64,000 bases of DNA, taken from assembly GCA_004794785.1 (NCBI GenBank), contig SJOL01002175.1:61857-125856 (forward strand). The letters are read 5' to 3'. The translations under genes and the position numbers were made by a program. Source of the DNA: Opisthorchis felineus (lineage: Eukaryota > Platyhelminthes > Trematoda > Opisthorchiida > Opisthorchiidae). The notes under the pieces are model-generated. The model did not search any database. It had not been told where the DNA came from and saw nothing but the letters and a program-made list of their open reading frames with translations. The stretch's first letter is position 1; the number at the start of each line of letters is the position of its first letter. Shown piece by piece: positions 1 to 11,105 of this stretch.

Positions 1-3000
1 GTGATGGCTAAGTCTGACCATCTGGAAGACACTACTTACGACACAATCGAAGTCAGTCTCATTCATCTAGAGTATTCTGGAGCACACGATCGATTGCTCT
101 TTGGAGTGAGACACTTAATTCAGAATTTCTGTGGCTGAATTGTTTTTCAAAGTCCAGGGTGTTATCTGGCAGTATCATGCATATCTGAATTGCGTGTAGG
201 AATAGGTAGGCTCTTGAAATTTAATGCCTAGATGGGGACTAATTGATCGTACTTCTACCTTCGAAGGGTGTTTTGTCTCTCTTGATGTACTAGAACAGTC
301 GTTTCTTGATCTGAAAGCCATCCCGACTCTGTCATCTGCGGAACACCATGGTAGTTTCTGTTCATCAGCCGTCTCTGATTTAGATAACTGCATTTTATAA
401 GGCGTGATAGTTCTGGCGAATGCATCAGCATTTCCAACAAGCGCATGCTGGGTACATGACACTCACTGGTGTCACCTGTGCTCTTGTGTCGCTCATTGCT
501 CGAACACTTCGTCGGCTGAATGATCCCGTAGTGGTTCCTGACTTATCGTACGTGTCACTGATTGAGCCCACAGTTTAAATGCGCCTTTCATAAGCATGAA
601 TTTGTCAGTGCTCAAACGTTGTGCCAGAAAATGATGCATTAGGTGCGTTTGACAAGTTCCCTCACTTCAACGATGGAACTGGTTTCTTTGTCCGCGATCT
701 AATTAGAAAAAGTAACATAAACCTGTATCTCAGGATTGGGTGCTATAATAAGCTTCATGTTATTCTTCATGAAACAACCGCGGGAAACTGGTGCAAGGTT
801 TCGAACACTCAAAGTGTTGTTCAGACCTGGTGAAAACCCCCGATCAGTAATCCTTAAGAGTGCCGGATAATCTTTAGGCCATAATCACACTAGCTACACA
901 CCGTCAGTCAGGCCAGATAGATACATATAGAATGTGAACCGTTTCCCGTTTTTTTCCACTATCGTTTAACTTTCGGCACTAGAATTTTCAAGGTCAATCT
1001 TTCAAGCACTGAACTAGTTGTTGGTTTCGACTGGCACGTAGAAAATTGGTAGAACCTCATGTTACGTTCTCAGAGAGTTCCCGGCTCTATTAAGCCATCT
1101 CATAGACTCAGTCGATAGCCTCCCCCTGAGCTGACTGAGGGTTCAAAGAGCTAAACTTTAAGGTCAGGGTTGCAGTCTTCCGGATCACTATTGGCATTCA
1201 TTGTCGGCATGAGGCAAACAATCAGTTATTCGAGTCAGCTAGAGGAGAAAACGTGGAACCCATTCAGAGCAGTCATTTTTGCCTATGATAACATCTGAAA
1301 GCAAGCACGATGAATTACTACGAAATTTGTAAGATCAAATTTGCTGAACAGTCACTCTGGTGATTTCTAACGAAAACTAGGGTCTTCCCGCTAACCCCCG
1401 TACTAAGGTCCGTTTATAACCAAATAACAAGTGACCTGGTTATAAACAAATCTCCCAATTTGCTTCGATAACCTCCGGGTTCGGAACACAGAAATGTAAG
1501 GCAGGTTGGTTTGCCGACCAAAATGTACCTGAAAGAGAGTCGAATAAGCAGAAAATAACGTCTCATTAGAGCAATTTTAGGAGAAAATGATGTTTGTTGA
1601 TGGAAGTTCCGGATTGTTGAGTCTTCTATGAGCAGGCTATGGAAGAAGGTGTAATTCACAGCAGATACACTGGCACCAAAAGGAAATTTTGCAGCTTATT
1701 TACGTTATCTCTGGGATATGTAAACGTCAAATGATTATCTGGATTTTTCATATTCCCACTTTGTCCTGTGCAGGAAATGGACATATTTGGTGACACGAGG
1801 CGTCATAACAATGTCCACTTTCAGTTGAAACAAGCCATTCGATACCGTGGATGAACTTAAAACAGGAATCGTCGACACATTGTGGATTTATAGTGAAAAA
1901 CACTTGTGTGGTTGGTAAGAGGTATGCAGAAAGGTTACTCTTGTTGATGAACAACAGAAGTCATCCTGATACCGAAATGCGTTGATTTTATTGGGACTGG
2001 ACTTGGAGCGTGCACTCCTTCCCTGGGTAATAAAAGAAATAGGTAAGCAGCTGTATTGGGTGAGAAAATCTGGGCATCTACTTGGAACGAGAGCGAAGAA
2101 AAATAGGGAAAATGAGGGGAACAGAACACTTTACAGAGCACAGGGAAGGTCACTCCTCACAGGCCTATTCACCCGGAAAATATGAGTGTTGGAACAAATC
2201 CAAAGGGGCCAATTCATGATTTGGTAACAAAATTTTGAATGCTCTAACTAGTGAACGAATTTAACTGGTAATAACCGACTTTTCAGGATGGGGACCCGGG
2301 ATAGGTCCTGAGCATCAATCGATCACGATAACTTATGCCGTCGTCGAGTAGCTCAATGTAAGTTGGTTCAAATCGGTTTCAGCATGACTAACGGCAGCAA
2401 GGCGTCACTGTTAAACACTGACGGCGTGCTATCGATGGTGATGACGATGACTGAACTGTTGCCAATTTGGATCTAAATTCCATCTGGCGTACCTGTCTGA
2501 CAGAGGGAACTGTTAAAAGCTCTACAAAAGAGAAACTATCTCATTTGAGGCATACAGTTTACGGTTAAACTAATGCCAGACATGACTTTACAAAATTTGT
2601 TTCACCTACGGTAGCCTGCAACAAAATTTCTCATTGACAGGTACCTATGGAGACAGCTGAATACCTCTAAGTGCATTACGTCCCTTTACAGAGTTTTCGA
2701 GGATACCTCAGTCCTCCGTTTGGGAAACACATTAAAGGAATTTCAAAATGATTCCTAGAGCGGTTTGCTCCCTCGCATGTTTTCTGTACTAAGGCAACGG
2801 GATCATATTTGTTACCAGATGAAGATGAGGTAAAATCTTCTAGCTTGTACGAGGTGAGTGCTCCAGGTGTTCATAACCCTTGATAATCTGTGATTCACAC
2901 ACATGTCAGCGGGATCTAATGAACCCGTACAATCATCTTTGCCTATTTTCATCAAGATTGTCATGCACCAGATTTTTTCATCTGGCTAATGTTGACCACA

Positions 3001-3504
3001 TTCGATAATTTATCACGGATACGTATTGTCTTACAGCGATGAAAACGATGGTGAGAACTATAATCTTCAGAGACAGTGAGTTTTTTTTTGCGCGCTGCTT
3101 TGCCTCCAGCTATATTACCATCAACCGGTATTCTGGCTGTGAAATTTTCCAACAGTTGGTGTTGTACGCGGCTCAACGCCGCAAATATCTGCTGGTCAAA
3201 GTCCTCTACAGTCAAAAAGAATTTACTTATATAACTAATTGGTGTGCCAGCTGCACTGATGAAGTAAACTCTTTGGAGTTATAGCAAACTCACAGAGTTG
3301 GATGAATGGTATAGTACATTTCCACTGTGATGTTTTCTGTAGGATGGGAAAGCGAACAATCTGGGAACCAGAAGGTGTCGCCTATAGGGAGGAGGGATTG
3401 CAACCAAAAAACTCCGGGCTTCCAAAATCTGTTCCTTAGTTAAGAAAACGGCTGTATACCTAACCGAGAATAATCAGTGTGGCAGCGTTGTGGAATATGT
3501 CTAG
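1..3504. other. No gene recognised
   Basis: Only short frames in all phases; none has a domain, splice-supported continuation or obvious repeat partner elsewhere in the window. Confidence 0.6.
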
Positions 3505-3600
3505 CTCTGGTGCGTTGCTTTGTTGTCGGTCTGTTCGCCGAGCTTGGTAGCCAGATTATAAACGTTTCTTCACTAATCTGGGGGCATCGTCCGTGCACCC
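3505..3600 (-). repeat. Diverged copy of the Penelope terminal repeat
   Basis: Shares gtctgttcgccgagcttgg and the AAACGTTTCTTCAC block with the copies at 12701 and 16925, in the same orientation as the left arm of the palindrome. No coding relic lies beside it; it is a solo, degraded copy. Confidence 0.6.
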
Positions 3601-3809
3601 ACTGACCTTACTCTAGAACAGTCAAGAACACCTTAACGCTTTACAAATATCTGTTTGCCCCAAGAGTATAACCCACACGAAGTACAACCACGGTGATTTT
3701 CTAACCAGTAGCTATGTTAGATCTGCCTCGTGTACACACAAAGCGAATTAAATCTGACATTCGGTCCTGAAAACAAACCCTATTATGGTTGCCCAAAGAC
3801 GTCAACTTG

Positions 3810-4209
3810 AGGTGAGATGCCTCTATTTGCAAATCAACTGGGTTTTCATGAGAGACGCAACTGAATCTCTCGTTTATGGTATTATTCAACTGAAGGTACT
3901 GCAAAAAAGCCGCCTCATGTTTCAGTTGGCACGATATTCGAGAGATCGCAGTATATTTTCACAAAGGAAACTACTCACAAGTTTGCTGAAAGCTCTTCGA
4001 CATTCCCACGACCGTTTTCGCCCTTCTTGGGGCTCATCAGGTAGGCGCAGTCCCCGAGTTTCCGTCAACCTTATGTTCTACTTGAACCCAAATTGGACTG
4101 ATTTCGAGAAATACACTCATTTGCAAAGCAATTTGGTTTTCACGAGGGACGCAACTGAATCCCTCGTTTATGATGTTCTTCAACTGAATGTGCTCCACAA
4201 AGACCGCCT
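3810..4209 (-). repeat. Hammerhead-type tandem repeat, about 1.4 units, left arm of a foldback
   Basis: A unit of about 294 bp is repeated: the block tttgcaaa...ctcgtttatg occurs at 3826 and again at 4120. The HHR strand is minus. The copy ends abruptly at 4209, where an inverted copy follows after 64 bases. The repeat carries a hammerhead core at 4005-4045. Confidence 0.8.
4005..4045 (-). ncRNA. Hammerhead ribozyme motif, core intact
   Basis: On the minus strand: stem I CCTAC, CTGATGA (4040-4034), stem II GCCC...GGGC, GAAA (4019-4016), ACGG, then TC and GTGGG, which pairs back with CCTAC (with one G-U pair). All core nucleotides of a hammerhead are present. The very short stem III has the consensus ACCGGT in other copies, which is self-complementary and would pair between two molecules. 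This matches the minimal dimer-type hammerheads of Penelope elements and retrozymes (established). Activity is inferred. Confidence 0.7.
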
Positions 4210-4273
4210 TGTGAGTAGTTTCCTTCATGAAAATATACTGCGATATCTCGAATATCGTACCAACTGAAACATG

Positions 4274-4505
4274 AGGCGGTCTTTGTGCAGCACATTCAGT
4301 TGAAGAACATCATAAACGGGATATTCACTTGAGCCTCCAGTGAAAACCAAATTGATTTGCAAATGAATGTGTTCCTCGAAATCGGAACATAAGGTTGACT
4401 GAAACTCGGGGAATGTGCCTACCTGACGAGCACCAAGAAGGGCGAAGCAGGTCGTGGGATGTCGAGGAGTTTTCAGCAACCTTGTGATTAGTTTCCTTTA
4501 TGAGA
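4274..4505 (+). repeat. Hammerhead-type repeat, right arm of the foldback
   Basis: Inverted with respect to 3984-4209: both share the block ending at aggcggtcttt, now reading outward on the plus strand. A deletion of about 20 bp distinguishes it from the left arm. The ribozyme core at 4418-4458 reads CTGACGA and GAAG, so both catalytic boxes are mutated. Confidence 0.75.
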
Positions 4506-5254
4506 TGCATCTACTTGTGCGTTTTAAAAAGCTGCGTCAGTCAGTCCGTATTCACTTTTTGTAAAAAAACAGCTACCGCGATTCCCAATTACCTTGGCAT
4601 CTTGGACTCATTGACCCCGCAAGTTTGCGAACAGTTTAGGACAGGATGGGAACATATGTAAAACAGCTAACCACAGTGATGTTCAGCCGCCCGTGGCTTA
4701 ACGGCTAAATGTTCAACGACTGGCCGGAAAGTCGCGGTTTCGTGAGCTACACGCTGCTGGTGGCTACCAATAAGAATGAAACATCTGTAAAGTGCTTCTC
4801 GGCTTTTCAGCACAGATTAGCTTCACTGACAGGATGAAATCTCAGTTGAAAACATTTGCAATAGTAAATGTCCATCATGAAGTCTCATTGTCCCTTTAAG
4901 AGAGGCTTTTAGCCTGGCGAGAAAATGTCTACTACATCTCACCTGGATGAACTGAGTAAGTCAAACTCTTATGAGGATTTCAGTCATAAGCGTACGAAAA
5001 GTGGTGCACTTTCCGAATCGGATGTACCTCCTGTTCAACGGATTTACCGTATAGTCTGCGGCATCCAAAACTTAACACCATACTGAAATTAGGTACTAAA
5101 ACTTTGTGCAACAAGTTTAAAATGTATTCTCTTTTTTTCTGGAATGAAATCAAAGGAGAAGGGGAAGCTGGGGAACTGCTTGTCGATTACCAGACTGTGG
5201 ATGATGGCTGTCACATACCAAGCTGTAGAGGTTCGAAGCTGTGGGAATATCCTA
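4506..5254. other. Unassigned; 3' flank of the four-pass protein gene
   Basis: Includes cgtggcttaacggctaaatg at about 4690 and a degenerate B-like gcggtttcgtgag, faintly tRNA-like. No clear AATAAA on the minus strand below 5255. Confidence 0.4.
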
Positions 5255-5908
5255 CTACGGCTCATATGGAGGCGGTGCAGTTGGCCACGTTCCGGGTTTA
5301 AGATAGTTAGTTTCAGATGGTGCGCACGGAATCATCGAATTCTGCGCGACATACGGATATGCAGGGGGAATATTATCCATAGGCACATTTGTTTCCACAT
5401 AAGATATGTTTTCTGGGTGACTAGGAACGGATACAGGTTGTGGATGTAGATCCGGAGGCCGTTCCTCATTGATCTTTTTCCTCGAGTGACATTCACATAC
5501 GTCGGTAAACATGAGTATCACATAGATCCCACAAAGGCCTCCAGCGGCAACGTTGAGTGCACTCATAGTGAAGAGGGCGAACTGAGATTCAGACTCATCC
5601 ATATATTCTACCAGCCCGTTTATACCCAATGCGATCGAGACAGCCGTACTGCAGATGGCTAGAAACATCGCCAGAACTAACCATTTCCGGATGCGTGTGC
5701 AGGCAGCCGCAAAACAGAAAACTGGTGAAATAAGCATCACGCTAGCTGACAGGTAACCGACTGGTAGATTTCCTTTCGGCCAGGACCATGGGGAATCGTT
5801 TTCCGAGATGAACACAAAAAACAGTTGTGCGGCGTATAGACCCGTACTAAGCAGCGCGATAATCACGCCATAGGCCAAGAGATGGGACGGGTGTTGGATT
5901 TGTTTCAT
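5255..5908 (-). CDS. Four-pass membrane protein with C-terminal PPxY tail
   Basis: An intronless frame of 217 residues. The start at 5908 is supported by an in-frame TAA 6 bases upstream. Four hydrophobic segments are visible at about residues 10-34, 48-70, 75-97 and 111-135. Both termini are therefore predicted cytosolic, with a short acidic loop (YMDESES) between segments 3 and 4. After the last membrane span come Cys-Glu-Cys (138-140, a possible palmitoylation site) and basic residues. A Pro-rich tail of about 80 residues follows, holding two PPxY motifs, PPAY (181-184) and PPPY (212-215, near the C-terminus). PPxY motifs bind WW domains, for example of NEDD4-type ubiquitin ligases. The large Cys-rich loop of tetraspanins is missing, so I do not call it a tetraspanin; a tetraspan or MARVEL-like surface protein is possible. 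It looks like a genuine gene: no breaks and a clear topology. The exact family is not recognised. Confidence 0.75.
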   Translation of the reverse strand: MKQIQHPSHLLAYGVIIALLSTGLYAAQLFFVFISENDSPWSWPKGNLPVGYLSASVMLISPVFCFAAACTRIRKWLVLAMFLAICSTAVSIALGINGLVEYMDESESQFALFTMSALNVAAGGLCGIYVILMFTDVCECHSRKKINEERPPDLHPQPVSVPSHPENISYVETNVPMDNIPPAYPYVAQNSMIPCAPSETNYLKPGTWPTAPPPYEP

Positions 5909-8900
5909 TTTTTACAGTTGTTCCTGGATGTCTGTAATCATGCTCTGTTGGATGAAACGGCCATTCACAATAAGTCCAATGACAAAGTTTTGATGTGACT
6001 CCAAAAGTTTCATCCAGATTACGGAGCGGGGGTTAATGAGGTATGTCTGTGTTCAGTCGATTTGAATATGAAATTTTGTCGAGATTGTCGATGTTCCTCA
6101 AACTCTGGGGGACTGTGTGACCGAGGGAACTGTGATAGTTCACATGTGAATCGAACAGTTGTCCAATTGCATTCACGTGCCGGTGCTACTTTGTTTTCCA
6201 AAAGCCCATTGGTTCTAACGCATGTTCCGTATGTCGACCAATCAACAGCAGGTCTAGCGAACTTCGAAAGCGTTCCACATTCGTCAATTGCGTGACGACC
6301 TCAGTCGATGAGTTGACATGTAAACCAATCTGAAATGAACCGCGTATTGAAACCCCCAAACTAAACATAAGTACGGAAGGTGTCGGCCGATCAATAGGAA
6401 AGAAACCCAATAATCGACATCAATCAAATCCTTTTTCCTGAAGAGGTGTTGCCTATCAGCTATTTGTCAGCGGAAACGTTGAGTGCCATGCGTAAAACTA
6501 ACCTGGGTTTGTTCCCTGTTATTCTTCGCCACATCGATTCATCGGGCAAGCAATTTTCTTGAACTTTCTCTATTCCAGCAATAAGTTAACAGTAAATCTG
6601 TTTTCTCTCCCCACCAACACAAAAACGGTCACTCGTTGTAGTTTGATTAACTCACAAATCTGTGGCTCTAAAACAGAGGCAAATTCGGGGTACATAAAAT
6701 CTGTGATTCGTCTTCTCAATTCAGCAGCGTATTTATGAATATTTTATCAAGAATTTGATTTTCAAGAACTACTGTGAATACAATGCAGCGACTTACAGTG
6801 GTTTGCCACAGCATAGTGTTATTCTTGCTTTGCGAATTAGCCTATCGTGACGCAGTGGTTCTGCTGACTTGTGCTCGCATGCTTGATGTTCCGCTATCTC
6901 ACCAAGATAGATGTCGCGAAGGTCAGATTCCTGAAACTAATTACAAATTGCCCGAAGCCCACTGAGACCCTCAAACTTCGCCAAAATCGCAGTAGGGAAG
7001 CCATCAAGCATCCAGGCCAGTCAAGCAGTCAATCAATGCAGCAACGGCCGACGATGATGAGTGTTCACCCAACGCCAATCAGGCAGCCTGGATTGAAGGT
7101 CCAAAGAGCGCTTAAAATACCATGAGACCCCTTGTAACTTTTGCATTTGCTAGTTCTTGACAGAGCTGTTGTGTTTGAGTGTTTTCCCGATACTAAGGCA
7201 CTAGAGCGGGCACAGCAATTTGTTACAACAGTAGTGCGTCAAACACCCATTTCCCCTACTCAGTAAAATAATTTACCAAGAGATGGGGCACCTTCTAAGA
7301 GGCTTTACAAGAACCACCTTTCATTTCTGCAGGATTTTCAATCTCAGAAAGGGCCATCCAGATTTCGTCAACGATTTTGTCGCTCGAGTAATGATTTTTT
7401 CCCAGAGAAAAGGCTACGTAAATAACTACTACAGGAACATTGTCTCAGGGACTGAAAGGTCATTTTGAATGAAATAAGTGTGAGCTGCAGTACATATTCA
7501 CCGAGACTTCTAACTTGGTGAAAATGCGGATAAAGTAGATGAAACATTTTAATATGTAATCCTATCGCTTCTGTTTTCATAACTACCACTGGGTCGCGAA
7601 GCACTACGGTAGTGCCTCTCCCTTGGATCAGCAATTCAGCTGCCAGTTTAGTCTTCAACTACTAGCGGCTCCTTGAGTACCTCCAACCATTGATTTCATG
7701 GGTCTCTGCCACCCAAAGTCACAGACGGTGTGCATCGGTGCACACAAAACGGTTTGCCAAGTTCTTCATTCTTCGTCTCCCGGTCGTGTGTTGTCCACCT
7801 TGTAGTGGCTCCCCGTGGGAACTGTCTTCAGCGAGCAGGGCATGAGGAGCGCAGCCGAATCAACTTATCAACTCAAAAAGTAGCTGATTTGTTATCAAAA
7901 ACTACTCTTCTCACATCAGTATTCCTACTTGGATGTTGTCATGATTCATGTCCAATGCTTCGAACGCACCGATTGTCAAAGGCAAGCAGTCTTCTTTTCT
8001 TTTCAGCAGGCTTTGGCTAGGCTTCACACAAAGCAACACTGTACGCGCTGCCGCGTTCTAGGCCTCTCAACTACAGACTAATGTCATGTCGACCCTAGAG
8101 GTTCCTAAGTTTACGAAAAGAGCACTTTCTAGACACTACTGCCATTCGACGTAATGCAGTGGTCCACTGTGATCAATTATGTGAAATTTTCAGTATCGCC
8201 CCTTGTTCTGCTGGGTGCATCACAGTCCAGTGAAAAGTGAGCACGTCCAGAGGGCTAATCGACTAACTGACTAAAAGTTATTTTCTCGCAAAGACAAATC
8301 AATACAAAGCGCTGACCGTTAATGAAAGCATAGAACTAAGTGATCGATACGCTTACGCGCTCACACCTAGTTAGCAATCGCAGCACAATGCCTCACAAGT
8401 TCTTTACCCAATTGAACAGGAAACCCTACACGCGCAGGATTCACTTTGCCTCTGGTTGCCTTCATTTCATGTTGCAGCTTCGTAGTTTGTCCATCAACAG
8501 TGAAAGTCTACTTTTTGGTCGACGCTGGTAGATCATAAATTGATCATTCGCATAATTGTCAGTTGCTACTTAAATTCCTTCATCACGTCGTGCGCATCCG
8601 TCACATGATTCTGAAACTTGATGTGCTTTCAAAGAAAAACACATTGGCGACTGCCTTCCAAAATCCAACCGGTCTTTCTAGCCCTCGCTGTGACTCGTTT
8701 GCCATGTGACTCTATTTGAAAATCCAACCAGTTATCCCATTCTGTTCGACCAATGGATGTGTAGGGTTCACAACAACACGAAAAGCCCGCGCATATTATA
8801 GATTCACGAAGTAAAAGCAAATTGTCTCTGCATAAATGTTCTACTTTACACCCCAATGAAAAGCAGCACGCATCATTTCCAAGTCAAACAAAGACATATA

Positions 8901-10917
8901 ATCTGATCTGAAGAAAGCAGTGGTTTTGTCCGAATTCCAAACCATCATCTGTATACATCACAAGAGGATGTGAACCTATAAAATTCCGGACTGCATTTGA
9001 ACCCTTCTCTTAGGGAACATGGTAGCACCGTTCCATGTAGCTATAGATCAAGTACAGTTTGATTTCGATTCCCTTACATGTAGAGGTAATTAGAACTGAA
9101 TAACAGTTTGACACCAAAAGCCTATCCTTTTCAATAGGTACCGTGCAACGTTACACGTAGGCCCGGTTGTCTGTTACGAATTAGCCTAACAATTCCATCT
9201 TGCTCAATAGGAGTTAATGACTCTGAAGTATAGTGCAACGTATGCAAAGGTGTTGAAATCAGTCCTAGGGTAGTCTGGGTTTAAAACTGTACAAGCAACT
9301 GATAACTCAGTTCTTGCTATTTGAGACGGTCACCAGCCTGTTGATTACAAACCCACACCCCTAAAATGAGGAATACGGGCATAACTGGGGCTAGGGTAAC
9401 TCTCACAGGCCGTTTGACAATTCGCTGATCAAGATGACTGATTGAGGATATTCATTTTCCTAATATTAATTGCGTATTTTCCTATTTGCTGACTTGTGCA
9501 GGGATTTTGATCCAAAAGGATTTGGCTCGTTTGTGAAACCCATTGGTTTGTCCTAAGCCTATGTGTCAAGACGAACGTCTGGTCATATGGTACTTTAGTT
9601 CACAGTTGATAATGCTATCTCTGCCTCAGTAAAGTTCAAAAAGCATTGGAGTTAAAAACTCAAAAATAACGGCACCATCGTCATGGTGATGATCGACCCC
9701 GTGTGAACAAAAACAAAAGCAAAAGATGTATCGCTGGGTGGCCGATGTATGGGCAGCAGCTTAAAAAATGGTACCTAAGCAGATTCAGTACTGAAAACAT
9801 GTTTCCGATCATAATTATTTGGGAATCAACCTCCAGGGGAAGTTTCTTTTGCGTGGAAGGCACCATGACTGTACTCACGAATTCACCAAATCCCGGACTA
9901 CTCACTAGTAGTGAAAAATTCATCACAATTATGCCCACGTCCGCAGAGCACCCGTCGCTTGACTGAGGGAATAAAAAAGTATCGACCGTGCACGTAGGGT
10001 AGTACCAATGTAATTTTTTGATTGCATCAAGTTGCTTACCATGCAGAGGAAAGTTGTTACAAAGTTACTGAAAATACCCTAATGGGGCTTGTTCTTGAGA
10101 CAGTTTTCAACCGTGAGCGAATGGATACAAGCAAGTAGAAAATTAAGAAAACCACATTTTGTCCCAGTTTGACGCAAAAACGACAGGTACTGTATGTCCT
10201 TTTCGGATAACTGTAGACCCCCCGCCGATTCAAGACACCGTCAGTTTTTAGTTCATCGACTGAAATCTCCACGCTTCTTTTAGCCGAATTTTGGTCGCAG
10301 AATATCTCACCAATTGGAGTGGTGTCGTCCACAGATGTGTCACCTATTTAAATGGTTCATATCATTCCACGCGAAGCTATCGGTATTTCGCGTCAGTGTT
10401 CACAAGAATACAGTATGCTCGATTATAAGGGAGATAACTTATGTGTTACTTTCAGGTACTGCTTTCTGAAAGGGCTCATCCGACCTTAGGATGTGTACTT
10501 CTCAATCTTTCTACGCCTCCTTGGATCAAGGATGATACGGTCTGACGAAATTCCGACGTAAGTAGCTTGCTAGCAAACAAACTTAGCGTGATCGGCGACC
10601 TGCATTGTTGGCTGATCAACGTTCTTAGCATCGTACCGCATTCGTTTCGTCTAAGAACAGCTCAACTTCATTCCGAAAAAAGTGGCGATAGTCTAGACCG
10701 ACGTAATGACGAGGTCAAGCTTCGACAAAATCGCGTATGCAACCCACTCGCCACAAAAAAAAACACGTTTTTTCTGTTATTGAGTAGAAGCAGTTACTTC
10801 TAGCACAGAACCACTATCTCATCGAAAATAGCTTTGTAAACTATTCCGTTGGAAGTTCATGGCTTTGCTTAGCTTCGGAAACAGTGTAAGACGTTTATTA
10901 AATTGCCCGTGTGTAGC
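5909..10917. other. No gene recognised
   Basis: Short overlapping frames only. The upstream flank of the four-pass protein gene lies at 5909-6100; I see no clear TATA box. Confidence 0.55.
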
Positions 10918-11105
10918 GGTATAGTGAAGCCACGCAGCTGTAATACCTGGCTGCCTAGCTGCCATACCACCCGAAAGGAAGCATGAGGGCTGAGGTTTGA
11001 CCAAGGTGCCAAGCCCACACAAAAGCAGTCAAGATGCCGCGGCTGTTTTCGAATTCCGGACCTTCCGATCACTAGGTTCGCGCCTTAAGAACTCAGCCAT
11101 CTCAA
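10918..11105 (-). mobile_element. tRNA-derived SINE copy 1
   Basis: On the minus strand a degraded tRNA-like head (gagatggctgagttctt, then a diverged B box ggaattcgaaa) is followed by the shared body (ctttcgggtggtatggcag). It lies outside BICD, near its own family copies listed below. Confidence 0.7.
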
